A stretch of DNA of 64,000 bases from Holothuria scabra (GCA_037179385.1 CM074185.1:12966866-13030865), one strand, 5' to 3'; shown: positions 1 through 13,211, numbered from the stretch's first letter. Notes: generated from the sequence alone by a model not told the origin. A program made the numbers and translations.

Positions 1-390
1 ATAATTACTTTATACTATATACTTTAAGAGCAAGGTGACAGTAAGTGCTTGCAAAGCTGCAAAAATGTAATTGGTTTTCAGGAGTTAAAGCTAGGGGCCT
101 CCTCTTTAGTCCTTTGTGTCATATGAGATGCCAAATATTCCTCAAAGAATTGAAGAGGTTCTAGTGGCCCCCCAAAAAGAGAAATATTAACAACAGACAG
201 TACGCTGGCCATGACGTTTATAAGAAATAATTTAGTATATTATCCAAAGTTCAAAAACCATCCAAGAAAGCTGTTTTCCAACCCATACTGTACGGAATAA
301 ACAGATTAATTTTGATGTGATTTGTCTGTTTCTCCTTTTGTCTGTTTCTCATTTTTCCAAAAACAACTTGTTGATCTACTTTTCTTTCAG

Positions 391-453
391 AACCATCATG
401 TGGACAGTTGAACTGCAGTTTATACAGAGTGGCGTCACATTTTTTGAACATAA
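391..453 (+). CDS. ZNHIT6: BCD1/ZNHIT6 exon a
   Basis: The acceptor is tttctttcag before 391 and the donor is gtgagta after 453. The first base completes a codon split by the upstream intron. The exon reads TIMWTVELQFIQSGVTFFEH plus two bases. It corresponds to the start of the conserved BCD1 core, a beta-strand-like stretch that ends just before the human VPEDKTINEIL segment. Confidence 0.82.
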
Positions 454-3400
454 GTGAGTAAAATAGATGTCAGTTCAAATTAAACCAGCTGCAAACTGCC
501 TACTTGACCCCTGTGGGTATTATTGATTGTGGGGCAATGGCCAAAACTGGAAAAGTCATGATCCTCATTTTGTTAGTCACTCATATTAGTCTCAGTCAGG
601 TCAATGTAAGGTCTTGGATCATTCTGGCATCTGTCAAAGCTCAGGGACTACAGAGCCAAACATCCAGTTTATTTATTTATTTATTTTTTTTTTGAAAGGG
701 GGGGGGAGATGGAGACAGCTACCATGGAAACAGCCTAACTTGTTCAAACAAATAGAAACCCCAGCTTCCAGTTTAAGGTTGCTCTAAAGCCCACAGCAGA
801 ATAATATTGGGCACTCCCTGATGCTGATATGACCCTAATCTGGTTCAAACTTGTAAAATCTTCTGGGAGGGCTTTGTTGGCATGAGTAACCTTATATTTC
901 AGGTAATAAGGCAATGTATGATGGGGCCAAAGGGAATATACATTTACTCAAATTTTTTGGCACTAACTGTCATCTCACAAATACTTTCATGTTTTTTTAC
1001 AAGTTTTCTTGTGATATTGCAGAATTTTAACTAGTGTTATGATGCTGTGTGATGGACAAAAATTATTGCCATGTTATAAAAAAGAGCCATTAATGCATTA
1101 GGATTTGAGAATATACAAATGTAAATTGGGGTTGTGGCACATTCCCTTTAAACTGTAGTAGGTCTTAGAACAAAAACATGCTGGGTTGCTATAGTTTATG
1201 AGACTGGAGACTTATAAAAAAATGAGACAAAATAGTAAATCTGAGAATCAATTAGAAATTCAGCAACCGCAGTATTAATATCAAATGCAAATTATATAAA
1301 AATGAATGGCCCATTCTAATAAAGTGTAAAAATAAAGGGGTCCATATTTTTTAATGTGAAGGCTGTTAATTTTACAAACTGCAACCATCAATGGGTTTAT
1401 ATTTATTATTATGTGGGTTTAAAATACAGTGTGAAATATATTCTTTTGTTTTCTCTGTGTATTAAACATCTATCCGCTTTTTCTCCACTTTTGGTATTCT
1501 TCGTTTCTTTAAAAAAGTACCATGTTTACATTTGATGACGTTATTGAAATCCTCTTTTGCAGCGTGAGTGAACATACACCCATATCCAAGATTCTTGAAA
1601 AATTTTTCGACCCTGCAATCTCAGATCCAGTTAGGAGACAAAGGTGTGTATGTTTAGACTTTTTCTGTCAGTGTTTTAAATGCCTCTCCTTTTAACCTTC
1701 CAGTTTGATTAAGCAGCGCCCTCTGTCATTTCTTCCAGTTGTGAGGCAATGAATTGTGTTCCCTACTTCATTGTTTATGAGAGTATCATATACAATAGCA
1801 CCTGGAGGTTCTGCGTAAGCATCCACCTCCACGCAGGAGGCCAGAGTTTGATTTCCGGGTTAAGTCATACTAAAGACTCAAAAAGATGGAAAGATGTTGT
1901 GCGTGATGCTCTGCATAAGCAATGGAGTAGGGAAAACAAGCCAGTGAGCCACAACTGGTAAAAAGGCTGTGAACTGCTCGACTTGAACCAGTAGGTTGGA
2001 AACTGGGCGGTAAAACTCTAACTAACAAACAAAGAAACACACACAACAGCAGTCAGTTCCATTATTGTAGTCTTTGGTACGATTTAACGTGTGATGACTT
2101 TTTCTGTAGGTAGTTGGTTAGTTTGGTGAGGTTTTACAGCTCAGTTTCTTTCAAATTATTTTAAGCTTGGTTACTTATACATGATGTCCCCAGTTTATTG
2201 TTGTTGGGCGCTCAGTGTACCAATTTTTGGAAGGGTATGCTCAATCAGTGTTCTGTTTATTGTGACACATGAACTGAGAAAGCTCTTTGTGTAGAAATTA
2301 ATAAAATTGATGGTGTTCTCTGTTGGCATGTTTTGCATTGAATGCATGTACTGCAGCAAAATTTATTGTGTTTAACAGAAGCTTCATCTTTGAAACTTTG
2401 AAACATCAGTTATTGGTGCATTTGTCAAATATTTGGAAATTTTCAGAGTATTGTGGAAACTTCTTTATACAATACCCCATGGCAGGCTTAAACCTGAGAT
2501 TGCGCTTTGGGAATAATTGCAAGACTCTCCTTTTACAAACAGGCATTTTAAAGTTGTTTCCAGACAGGAAATTGGGGAGATACACCAAAAATGGAAGGCA
2601 GCATTAGTTGCACTGGTAACCATGAGGTGCGTTCTGCTTTCTCTTTAAAAACTTCAAGGGATTAGCTGAAGTGTAAAATTACTGGAAAATAGGGGGTGCA
2701 CTTGTGAAATGAAAAGTGAGTGATCATGACTGAGTTGTGCAATGCATTGTTAGCTTTGGTAAATGCAAATCTGTTTGCTGGTAGAAATTAAGGTGGCTAC
2801 TTTTCCAGTCTGATTTTAGCTTTTGTGGCGAATTTGGAAAAAGAACCCCTTGCTTACTTCAGAGTATGTAGGCATTTTGCTCTTTCCTTTTCGCATTTGT
2901 ACTACCCTATAGACAAATCCAATTAACGCTTGATTTAAGTGACTGTAGACCACCATTAGTGGGGTGCATCAGCATAAAACTGTCTTTATTTATTGTTTAC
3001 ATGAATTTCAAACCCTCATATTTAGTGAACTTGGAGAATTTAAGATACAAATTAGTGTACAACCATCCATGATAGAGATAAGCAAGGAAATCAAGAGATT
3101 TAAAGGTGATGGACCTCAGCTATGGCCCACTGAAATCAGACCATCACTTTCTGTTCAGATTCGTGTATAGTATCTCGTCATAGTGTGTTGATAATTGTTG
3201 TTTGTTGTCGAAGGATATGACTTTATGCAAAGATAGAGGGGGCACTTTTGAAATAAAAAATAAATGTGCTTTTAGGCTTGCACCATGGTGAGTTCAGATT
3301 TAATTTTTCAGCATGGATGTAAAAGCCTTTTCACTTGAGCAGTCATGAAAAAGAATGTACTGACTACATCATATTATTGTTTTCTGATATTGATAAATTG

Positions 3401-6400
3401 GCAAGTCTATTATCCATGAAAATTATGAAAATTGCATCAATTGACAATTTTTTAACATGAGTCTTAATATCTCATGAAAGTGCTTGTCTATTCCAACTTT
3501 TGTAAGTGGTCTCTTATTATCCCTTGCCATGTATGCTTCACAAAGTGCTCTTATGTAAGGTTTTGTGCATGTAAATGAGCTGTCCATCGACTCTTTTCCA
3601 AAAAGCTATTACAAAGGATTCTGGGATACAATGTTGGTGTGTGTTGATCAAAAAGCCATATCAATACCGTATCCCACAATCCTTTTCTGGTCCTGGTATG
3701 ACATTAAACTGGATCCAGGTAGGGTGAGAAGGTAGTGTGTGGTGAGTAGTTTGTTCCTGGCTAACGCCTATTAAATGCACACAAAAGGTCGTTATTACTC
3801 ATCCTACGACTGGTGGGCTGTCAGCCCCACAAAACCTAGCAAGCCTCTCCATGGTTGGCCCCCTGTGGGTAGTAGAATATGCCCATGGTATTTCCTGCCT
3901 GTTGTAAGAGGTGACTAAAGGGAAACCAAATTTGAAATTGAACCATACTTGAAAATAAATTTAAACTTTGAACTTGTAAATCTAGTTGACTGACACTATA
4001 TTAAACGTTTGTGTTGGTGAGTCATTAAGTCTCATCTTTCTAACTAACTTACCCATAATCCTTTGCAACTGCCTTTTGGAAAAGGATCTATACCTCCAAT
4101 CCCAACCATTGTATATACAAACCATAGAGCAGTAGGGGAGCTGTGTTTGTGTCTAAATAAAAAGAATATATCATGTTCTTAAACTTTTGTGGGTTTAAAC
4201 AGAGAAGATGAGAAAGTTCCATTCTGGTTGAGGCTGTTGCAAGTAACTCAGCATTAGCAAAGTACCTTGGGATGTACCACTTAAATGCCAGATTGTGAAG
4301 AAATGTGTCGCTTCGGGTTAGAAGGAAAATTTGCATTTTCAACTTCCAATTTGAGTGTCTAATGCATGGTGCTCCAAGTGTAATGAAGCCTGTTTATTTC
4401 AGATGTTAAGTTAAAGTGACACTTGTCTGATATGTTTTGTAAATGTAGATCCTAGATAACATTCTCTAAACTGAGTGCTTGGCCTAGTGGTAAACTATGT
4501 GCTTCTGACACAGGCCAAGTTTGATTCCTATCATGTGTAATTTGGAAGACTTTAAAAAAATGAACCTACTAGAGTTATGCATAATGCTGTGCATAATCAA
4601 TGGAGTAGGAAAAAAGTCCAGTGCCCCAGAGTTGTCCAAATCGTTGTGGGTGCTGTTTAATTAAACACAAATGTTATAAGTTGAAGCAAAATACTCTTAA
4701 CTAGAACTAAGTAACATCGTCTAAACATTCAACTGAGACAAATTCTCCTGGGACAGTTAGTTCCTATGCCAAAAATTCTCATATTTTCTGGTGGAGAATA
4801 TTGGAAGTTGTTCAAGAGATATTTGCCATGGTTGGGGTTTAATTTTCATACTGAAGAAGGGTGTTTGTACAATAGGACATAATGATGTACACTGTGGGTT
4901 AATTGCTTTCACTGTATGCAATTAGGCTGCACACTTGTGCGTAGCCCCGATCATGCATTATCCCGTGAAAATGAATGTTTCATTGTTTAAATGTAAATGA
5001 TCTTTCTTTCCATCCACTCTTTAGTCAAGTGGTCAGAGCATTCAACTTGTAGCTGGAATGTCAGGAGTTTGACCCTTGGCTGGACCATGTTGACCAATTT
5101 AAATATGGGACTGGGTAGCTATGACTTGACCAGGAGTCAAACTCCAGGCTTCTGACTTCAAGGCAGAATTCCCAACCACTTGACCAGGTAGTGAGTATTG
5201 GCTCTGAAGAAAGTTGAATGAATGAGCAATCATGTCAATCACAAACTATTTCCTACAGCAGCAATACTTGCTCTGAAGAAATACAAATTTTGTCGACATT
5301 TTGTCCAAATTTTGTTCATGTGATAAATGAATTCAGTTGTTTTTTTTGGGACATGCCATTTTCAAATTTTGAATCTGTTTCACACCAAATTTTGCTGAAG
5401 AGTGTGTTAAATGTTCTTTCACTTTAAAAAATTTGTTGCCCTAATAAAATGCAAATAGTTGAAAGTCTCAAACTTCTCTTAGTGGATGCTCTATGTTGGT
5501 TACAAAGTAGACGTAAGGCAAAGTCAATTAGCTGCTCGGTATAGAAGCTTTTCTGGCTAAGCCCTCTCAAGATATACACATGTAAATAAAAATTGCCCAA
5601 GGACAGTTTTAAGTTCGAAGAAGATATCAAGACATAGCACAGAGGAATTTACTTTTCGTGAAACTACATGCCCAATGTATATTGTTTTTCTTTAGTTCAA
5701 GACCTGTTTGCCTTTTTGAAAAAGAAAGCTTTTAGTCAGTAAGAAACTTTTGAAAAGGCATGTTGCTTTTCTCTATCAGAGGTTTGTAGCTTTGAAGTCA
5801 TTTAGCTTCTTCCTATTAAATGTAACTTTCCAGGCTAAGCCCTCCTGAGATTTTGAAAAATGCACATGTCAATTAAAATTGCCCAAGGGCAGAGTTGTAT
5901 TATCACAGAAAAGTGTGTCATTTGTGTCACATCCTTGAATTACTAATTTATACTGCTGCAGGGCTCAGAAACTCTTCGATTATGTAGCCTTTGATCTAGG
6001 TCTGGCTATGTCGCACCATTAGTTTGAAGGTAAACAGATTCCAGGTGATTGCATGCAAAATAGATGACAACAGAAGTACAAAGTATCGAATCATTTTATC
6101 AGTTCCTTTTATTTGGGCGATGTAAAAACAAGTGACTGGAACCAGATAAATCTGTTTGTCAAATTCAGCCAGATATGTTGATCAAACTGTCGGATAAATT
6201 TCAAAGGAAATTTTAATTTGACATTGAAGCCTTTTTATTACTCGTGTTGATTGCCAGTACTGTCTTTTTCTCTGTGACGTAAGTTAGTTTGTGTAACGGT
6301 AATTTAGGGGAATAATTGAAGTGTTCACAGCTAAGAAGATGGCAGTCTGAAGCTGCAATGTAGGAATCATCTAGAGTAATGTAAACCCCAAGGTATTGAA

Positions 6401-9400
6401 GGCCAAATCTTCTCACCCCAGTCAGTTACAATAAACCTACTTACATAAGCCCCTCCCAGATCTCTCTAAAACTCATCCTCATCCAGACATCATCTCAGTT
6501 TATTGCCACAAGGCTAGTATACAAGGCAATGCCTGACCAGAACACTCTCAGAACTGTACATGTTTTGTAGCATGGAAGACAGTACTCTGCATGCTTTGAA
6601 TTTGCTGCTCAAAGAGCTGTGCCAATCAAAAAATTTGTAGAGCACCAAAAAATTGTAAAAAATATTGTGTAGATGGCCAAAATTACAAGGGATGATCTAA
6701 GAGGAGGGCAAAGAAACAAGAAAAAGACCAGGTAAACTTTAAATCACAAGTCACGTCTAGTTCAATATATTGTCTTTTGTAGCTTACTGGGGCCTTCTAG
6801 GTCAGTGATTTAGATAGCATATACGTTTGACATAGAAGGGTTTGGCATAGGTCCTAAAATCCTGGGAAATCAAAGAAAACTGTAATTTGAATTTTCTAGC
6901 CTGGACAGTCAGGTAAAAAGAACTATTTTTCAAAACGTATCTGTAAAGTCCTGGAATTATAGGGAGTGAATTCTTTATTCCCATTTTCTCAACGTCCAGA
7001 TGCATTACTTTGTAGAATAGGTACAGAAATATGGGATCTTATAGTTTTAAGAGGCCCTGGAAATATGAGTTAGATAAGGTCCATTGAGAGACATGGAAAA
7101 AGTCATAGAATTTTGTCATTTAAAATGTGTTTGAACCCTGCCTTCATCACCCAAAATAGAAATCCTGGTCATGTGATTGGCATTGCATCATAAGTGTTAC
7201 ATGTGTTGTCTATGGTCTGGCATGAGCTATGTCTATTACTATGTGTTGGTGTATTTGTAGTCTTTGTCTCTGCAAGTCTCTGATATTTCTTACACATGTA
7301 TATGCTTTGGTGGAAAAATCTTGCTGTAAAACTGTTTGCTGTTTGTTTTGAAGCACTGAGTACAAATAGTTGAGACTTATACTCAGTTCATGTCTTGATT
7401 GCCATTAGGAATGGTTAAACATGCTTTCCTAAAGTCCCCTTAACTTTCTGGCTAAGAACTGTTTGGGAAAACCCCAAAATTTAATTCCAGGAGTTCCGCT
7501 TCCCAAGGAAGCTACAACCTCAAAAGGACAACACTTAACGACTGACCAGATGACTTATCAACTTTGAGTCCTTCAGACTTTTACCTGAAGATTTAAACCT
7601 TCATATCGGTGATGTGTGTATCACTCCCTCAGGTCAGGTTTGTAATCTTGGTGTTTTTGCGATAGTCACATGACCATGACTTATGACTGTAAGTCTGCTC
7701 TCCTGTTAAGACGTGTGTTGACTTGGTTAAGATATGCCCATCCTTATCGAATGATGCTGCTAAATCAGTTGCACATGCCTTAGTTACATCCAAGGTTGAT
7801 AATTGTAATTCGCTGCCCTGCCTTCCGTTGTCTACGTTAAAACCCATCCATATGATTCTTAATATAACTGCTCCTGTTGTTTCCAGATGCCCAAAGCTTA
7901 TCCATATCACCACCTTGTTGAATTCTCTTAAATTGGCTCCCAGTCGAGTCTCATGTTCAGTTTAAAGTACTGCTAATATATTGAATGGTTACTTTCCTCA
8001 TCAAAGAACTGCTTCAACCTTTTCAGACCAGATCTGGTCTATGGTCAGCTAGCAAACAATTTCTGTCAATACCTCAAACCTCTCAAGTAATGTAATCAAT
8101 GAGTTTCTGTCTTTGCCTGTAAATCACATAATAGGCTCCCATTTGAGATCTGTATTTCACCAACAGTTAAGTCCTTAAAAATCTAAACTAAAAACTTACT
8201 CTTTCAGGTCTCTTTAATTTAAGCGCTTTGAGCCTTCATGGGGAAAGCGCTCTACAAATATTTTTAATGTATGCACAGTACGAATGTAGCTTTATGCCAT
8301 CGGTCTGTCATGGGAGGGCCCATTTTACACTGGATGACAAGAACAGATACAGTGGAAATGATCTTTGCCAAAAGACTGAGGTTTACAGTAAACCTAAAAA
8401 TGGGAGCAGAAAGTTCAACAATCAAGTTTACTACTCAGAGAAGGAAGTAGGTTGTTGGAGGGGGGGGGGGGGGGCTGGTTTATGTACTCTACATCAAGTT
8501 TTTTCAATATTGTTTTGATAGAGCAGATACTATTAATCTAGCAGAATTAAATGAAGTCATTTTCTTTTCTTATTTTTTTTTAGCATCAAACTTTACAGCC
8601 AAGCAGGAGGACCAGAGAAGGTTAAAGTGTTGATACAGTCAAAGCCATTCGATAAGGCTGAAAAGAGAGGGTGAGTTTTTTAATTTTTTCTCTTTATGTT
8701 ATAGTTCAGAGCCTTTAAAAATGTTATTTACATGTCATGAATATTTATAAAATATCAAAACAGAGGGTGAGTTTTTTAATTTTTTCTCTTTATGTTATAG
8801 TTCAGAGCCTTTAAAAATGTTATTTACATGTCATGAATATTTATAAAATATCAAAACAGAGAGGGTGAGTTTTTTAATTTTTTCTCTTTATGTTATAGTT
8901 CAGACCCTTTAAAAATGTTATTTACATGTCATGAATATTTATAAAATATCAAAACAGACAAAACCTACCAGTCATGTGACACAGATATGTTGTACATGTT
9001 GAAGATTTGGACAGATTTAAAAAAATACCAACAGGCAGAATAACAAAATGTAACATTGTGGTATACAGACAACTTAAGGCCCTTCTAGAATACTGCCATT
9101 GTGCTTGGTGCTTAGAATAAGCTAGGGAGTATGGAAAACAAGCGAGTGGGACACGGCTGTAAAAAGGCTTTTGCAGGCTTGAGTTAAACCAGTTGGTTAG
9201 TATATGGTTCATAAAATTCCATGGAACCTACCCAAATCTGAAATACCTTAATTTCAGCCTATTTTAAAGAAATATATAGCATTTAATAAGCAATCTAGGT
9301 TTTGTTCTTATGCATGTCAATGTGATTATGCATATGTTTCTTTTTGTGTAGCGGGTGTGTGCTCAGGTTTGTGTGTGTGGATTTCTTATAGATGAATCTG

Positions 9401-11690
9401 GTCATGGACACAGTTTGGGGTTCAGGCAGTTGGAAAATTTTTGCTGCACCCTATCCACAAACCGGATCTATGTCTTTGGGAGTATCTGCTGGAATAATGA
9501 CCTAAATTGCATCTTTTTGGATCGGAAAATTCATTATCCCTTTTTCCTTGCAAGATGGATTGATAGGTCTGCACCTACAAAGCAAGGGAAGTGGGGGTGG
9601 GGAGGAGGGAGTGGAAGAGTGCTTTATCAGCAGAATATCATTTATTCATTTTCCAACAAGTTTTGAAGAGGGTGCGGTATATTGTCGGAGTAATTTCCCT
9701 CTTATACTATGAGAGTGAGAGTGTACCACTTCATGCAGCCCTATTTATGTGTTTTGTGGAAAAACAATATGAATATTTAACATGAATGACATGATATTTT
9801 GATATAATGTTTGGCAAAAATTTTTTAGTTGGAAGTTTGTTTTGCCAGTGCGGGTAATAGGTGCAATTGGGGATTGCTTGAAGGGAAATTCTGATAAGGG
9901 AAGATGTAAGCCCTATCTCACATGAAAAATAGCCGGTGAAAATTGTGCATTCCATGCAAAAGCCTATCTGAGATTTCATGTTGAAAAAAGTACTTTTCAG
10001 TTTTGTGAGATGATGTGCTTATGATTGAATTTTAGGACCCATCACTTAATGGAATGTGGCCAAGGGGGGGCTTGTGGTTGGATTTTATAAGGAGTGGGAG
10101 TGGAGATGAAAGGATGGAGATTGTCTGTAGAAGTTGCACAAGGAAGAACAAAAGCCAAATCATCTGTGCTGCAGTATGCGTTTTTGTCCCAAGAATGAAT
10201 GTTGCGAATACATTGTATCCTCAAAAAGCTAACAAAATATAAATTGTTTTGAAAGATAAGCTCTGATCAAATTGATATTGATTTTTTTCTCAAATTTTCA
10301 ATATATTTTTCTTTTGTTCTTCAGCTACCATGTACTAGATATGAACAGAACTTTGGGTGAAAACCTGATAGGAACATATATTGTTGAGTTCCCAACATTG
10401 GTTGTTATTCTTGCTGAGAAGCTGTCTGAGTACAAGATTGTTGAGAATGAGACAAACTTGAAGGGTAAGTTGTATTCATTCGTAATAATACTCAACTACT
10501 ATGTGCTGCTATGCTATGTGATCAGGTGATGGTGCGTTGTCCTAAAATAAACTCAAGGTACTGGATAAATATAGATTTTAACATTTTACTAGGAGTGAGT
10601 GCTGTTTCAGTGCTGTTAATCTATGTGGTCATGTGATGGTACATTATCCCTAGATAAACTCAAGGTTATTGATAAACACATGATGATAAGTCAATGATCC
10701 CTGTCATTTTTACTGGAGGTCAAAGGTCACTTTGGGTCACCAGAAGTCAGCACGTAAAAACCATGTATTGGATCTACCAATAAGTGTTACTGTGAGGTAT
10801 CTCATACATATCATACCATGTGTGTTACCCATGCTGAGAAGGTGAACCCTCTTGTTTTTAGTCGTTAAAGACACATTGTTTGAAAAATAAACTTACCCCA
10901 TTTCCACGGCAAGGAATCACTTAGGCATTTGGCTATCTGGTTATTCAGTGTGGGACATTAACTCATTTTCAAAAAAATATTTGTGAAAAATTAAAGTTAA
11001 TGGGAAATTTCTCAATTTGGGGTGGAACATGTTCCCATCTGCATGTCAACTCAGTTTCTCTGGATTGCTGCCTTGCCCCTTATTTACTTAGCTGCACAAA
11101 ATGCCGGCTGATAATGGTAGCATTTGAGAAATGGTCATTACATTTCCTACTTTTCTACATGATCAGTTTTTTTGAATTGTAACTCTCACAACTTTTATTT
11201 CACAGAACAAGAAAGAAATTTGAAACATCAAGAGAGAAGTAATAATGGTCAACATGGCCGACGTCAGAAACGTCGTAGAGGAGGTAAACCCGATGAGGAT
11301 GAGCAAAGTGAAAAGAAGGCAAAAACAGAAGACAGTAAAGATAACAAGAAAGAAGAAACCAGCTCAGCTGTAGGAAAAGACTGTTCAAAAACTGCGAAGA
11401 AATCAGAAGAAGAAGAACAGACCAAAAAAGAAACTAAAGAAGATACGAAGGAAAAAACCGAAGTGGGTGGAGAAGTAGGGAAGAAAGAGATCAGTTCGGA
11501 AGCGGGTAAGGTGGAAGCAGGGTCAGATCAGACTGGTGAAGCAGGGGAAACCAAAGAATCAAAACAAAAGGAAGACTCTAAAGAAGAAAAGACAAAAGAC
11601 AATGAAAATACTGTAGATAGTTCTTCAAAAGCTTCAGAGAAAGACAATCAAGATGAGCAGGAAGATGATAGCCATGGAAAAGGTGAATAG
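391..11690 (+). CDS. ZNHIT6: Box C/D snoRNA assembly protein BCD1/ZNHIT6, 3' part of gene (five exons)
   Basis: Five exons (391-453, 1563-1643, 8584-8670, 10325-10464, 11206-11690) join in one open frame of about 284 codons ending in TAG at 11688-11690. All junctions are GT-AG and all phases agree. The family is a nuclear assembly factor that loads box C/D snoRNP proteins in pre-ribosomal RNA processing. Diagnostic matches to remembered human ZNHIT6 are the segment ISKILEKFFDPAISDPVRRQ (human INEILKPYIDPEKSDPVIRQ) and GENLIGTYIVEFPTLVVIL (human LDNLRNKVIIEYPTLHVVL). The HIT zinc finger and start codon are not in the window; they must lie upstream of base 391. An unusual feature is a lysine/glutamate-rich tail of about 160 residues after the conserved core. 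Family assignment is confident. The exact end depends on the last exon finishing at the in-frame stop. Confidence 0.9.
1563..1643 (+). CDS. ZNHIT6: BCD1/ZNHIT6 exon b
   Basis: The acceptor is ctcttttgcag and the donor is gtgtgt. The exon reads VSEHTPISKILEKFFDPAIS followed by DPVRRQ, with split codons at both ends (two bases before, one after). The SDPVRRQ block is the clearest family signature in the gene. Confidence 0.9.
1775..2030 (+). repeat. tRNA-derived SINE copy
   Basis: The body reads gcataagcaatggagtaggg, the reverse complement of the minus-oriented copies at 15044 and 43079. It ends in taaaactctaacta. A degraded B-box-like stretch gagtttgatttcc lies near 1845. Confidence 0.6.
4471..4690 (+). 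repeat. tRNA-derived SINE copy, diverged
   Basis: A box-A-like head ggcctagtggtaaactatgt is followed by a box-B-like aagtttgattcct and the body gcataatcaatggagtagga, as in the other copies of this family. Confidence 0.55.
5024..5205. repeat. Inverted pair of SINE heads
   Basis: The plus-oriented head gtcaagtggtcagagcattc (5028 on) and the minus-oriented tail ccaaccacttgaccaggtag (near 5170) face each other. This suggests one SINE inserted into or beside another. Confidence 0.5.
8584..8670 (+). CDS. ZNHIT6: BCD1/ZNHIT6 exon c
   Basis: A long pyrimidine tract and tttag precede 8584; the donor gtgagt starts at 8671. The exon reads IKLYSQAGGPEKVKVLIQSK then PFDKAEKRG, with the glycine codon split to the next exon. 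The donor is the first unit of a three-copy tandem repeat (8669-8958), so two further copies of gggtgagtttt lie directly downstream. Confidence 0.88.
8669..8958 (+). repeat. Three-copy tandem repeat of about 97 bp starting on the BCD1 exon c donor
   Basis: Near-identical units begin at 8669, 8765 and 8863 (periods 96 and 98). Each opens with gggtgagttttttaatttt and ends with atatcaaaacaga. The copies differ by only a few bases, so the duplication is recent. Confidence 0.95.
10325..10464 (+). CDS. ZNHIT6: BCD1/ZNHIT6 exon d
   Basis: The acceptor is ttgttcttcag and the donor is gtaagt at 10465. The exon encodes YHVLDMNRTLGENLIGTYIV followed by EFPTLVVIL and a 21-residue acidic extension. It aligns with human YYELDPYKSLLDNLRNKVII and EYPTLHVVL, the end of the conserved core. 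Confidence 0.92.
10717..10729 (+). promoter_or_regulatory. DR1 nuclear-receptor-type motif in BCD1 intron
   Basis: AGGTCA A AGGTCA is a perfect direct repeat with one-base spacing, the consensus for RXR-partner and HNF4-type receptors. It sits in a repeat-like context related to 63617-63901. Function is not shown. Confidence 0.35.
11206..11690 (+). CDS. ZNHIT6: BCD1/ZNHIT6 last coding exon, K/E-rich charged tail
   Basis: The acceptor tttatttcacag joins in phase to exon d and adds 161 residues. A basic patch GRRQKRRRGGK near residue 20 of the exon is a likely nuclear localisation signal. The remainder is a lysine/glutamate/aspartate/serine-rich disordered segment (for example KKEETSS, SEEEEQTKKETKE) ending HGKGE and TAG. 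I know of no equivalent C-terminal tail in human ZNHIT6, whose charged region is N-terminal. An alternative donor AAG|GTGAAT just before the stop could extend the gene, but the stop is the simpler reading. Confidence 0.8.
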
Positions 11691-13211
11691 GTTTGGGGGG
11701 GGGGGCTAATTTAAGAAATTTTTGATATTTTGAGGTTTGGGGATCAAACTAACAAGCAGTGTAAAGACTTCTGGTTTGGCAAGCTTATAAGATGTAAAAG
11801 TCTTCTAGGAGAAAGACAGTTATTATTCATTTAAAAGGGCTAGAAATCAGATTTAGAAGGGGCATAGCCAAAATTAGCAAAATGGCTGTAGGTCTGTTAC
11901 TTGAATGGAACATTTGTTATGGGCACCACTGCCGTCATAAAAGGCTCGATAGTCATGGCTGTCGGTGTCGTTGGTTATTGTGAGCCCTGATTTTAAAAAT
12001 GGTTTGGATGATGATTTTGATGGAATGGAATGAGAACTGTTTGGTAGGTTTCCATCTCAGGAGAGGGGTAGGGAAGGGTTGCAGGGCAAAATAAGGGTTG
12101 GATCCCACTTCAGGGATCCAGCCAGAAATGCAAAAAGGGGGGGGGGATTTATTACTGCTAAACCCCAAGTCCAAATTGATGCTGTCCTAGGCTAAAGTTA
12201 TGCGTGGGTTCAGGGGCACAAAAGCTTGCTTCAAGGCCCCTGTAAGGTGCAATTTGAAGGTTTTAAAGGCCATTTATTTGTGTAAGTTCAAAGATTGCTG
12301 CAAAAGTGTAGTCTCTTTTTAAGTAAGAAACCAAGATATTGACAATTTTCTAATTTTTATGGAAATGAAAAGGGGGGATTTTACCCACCTTCTTCTGGGA
12401 AGGGGGGGACAAACCCCCCTTTTCCCCTCTGACGGAAACCTTGCACTTTCTAAAGCAGGGATCCAAACATCCTTACCCAAATATAAGAACTGGTTCTTGT
12501 GGGTACTTAGCATTCCTTGCTACTTTGCAAGAAGTACCATTTGTGTCATGTTTGTCTAGTTCATAAGTTTTTTTTTTGTGGTAAATGCCATGTTCATTTA
12601 GAAATAGATATTAAGTGGGAATTATATACCGGTAGGCTTACAAGCTCCTAAATGGCTGAAATGTGGATTTTTCCAGGTCGGAGAATTACATCGCCCAACT
12701 GGAGGGAAACTTTTTATTGAGTTAAAACAAAACAAAGTATAATAGGAGTCTGCTTTGTGACAATACTGTAGGAAACCTGGTGGCAAAATATAAATGTATA
12801 CTGCAATATGACATTGTGACTATTTTTAGAAGAAATAGAAATCAAAGCGGTCAAATGTCATCTCATACAACATACAACATACTCTGGATATTATCCAGAT
12901 TTGCTGGCATAGGGAGTTGTGGAGTCTTTGGGAGAAAGTTTTAATTAGCTGTGTAGTGATGAGCCTGGGGGCTTCTGAATCCTTAGCCCAAAGTGTCTCC
13001 CATCATGGGGTCCTATCACAAGTTCCAGTGTCCAAGAATTTATGAGAGACAAATTTTGAACCTCAGTGTTTATTAGACTGTTGTGTTGACCTTGAAGTTT
13101 ATAGGGATAGGACCTTCCTGTGAGGAAAGCAAAGTTTGCAGTGTTTTCTTACCACTTATGCGATCTCTTTTTGATAATATGGGATTTTTGCGGAAAAAAT
13201 TGGTGATAGAG

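Larger units (their letters stand above)
1644..8583 (+). other. BCD1 intron, 6.9 kb, with SINE fragments
   Basis: No exon-like stretch with family similarity was found. The intron holds plus-oriented tRNA-derived SINE copies (about 1775-2030 and 4471-4690), a head-to-head pair of SINE heads (about 5024-5205), a degenerate inverted repeat at 3603-3690 related to the one at 31279-31436, and a diverged MITE copy at about 6424-6640. Confidence 0.6.

Noticed and set aside
8228..8518. Plus-strand open frame of 96 codons ending in a glycine run
   Set aside because: Lies inside a BCD1 intron; the glycine run is the 16-base G homopolymer.
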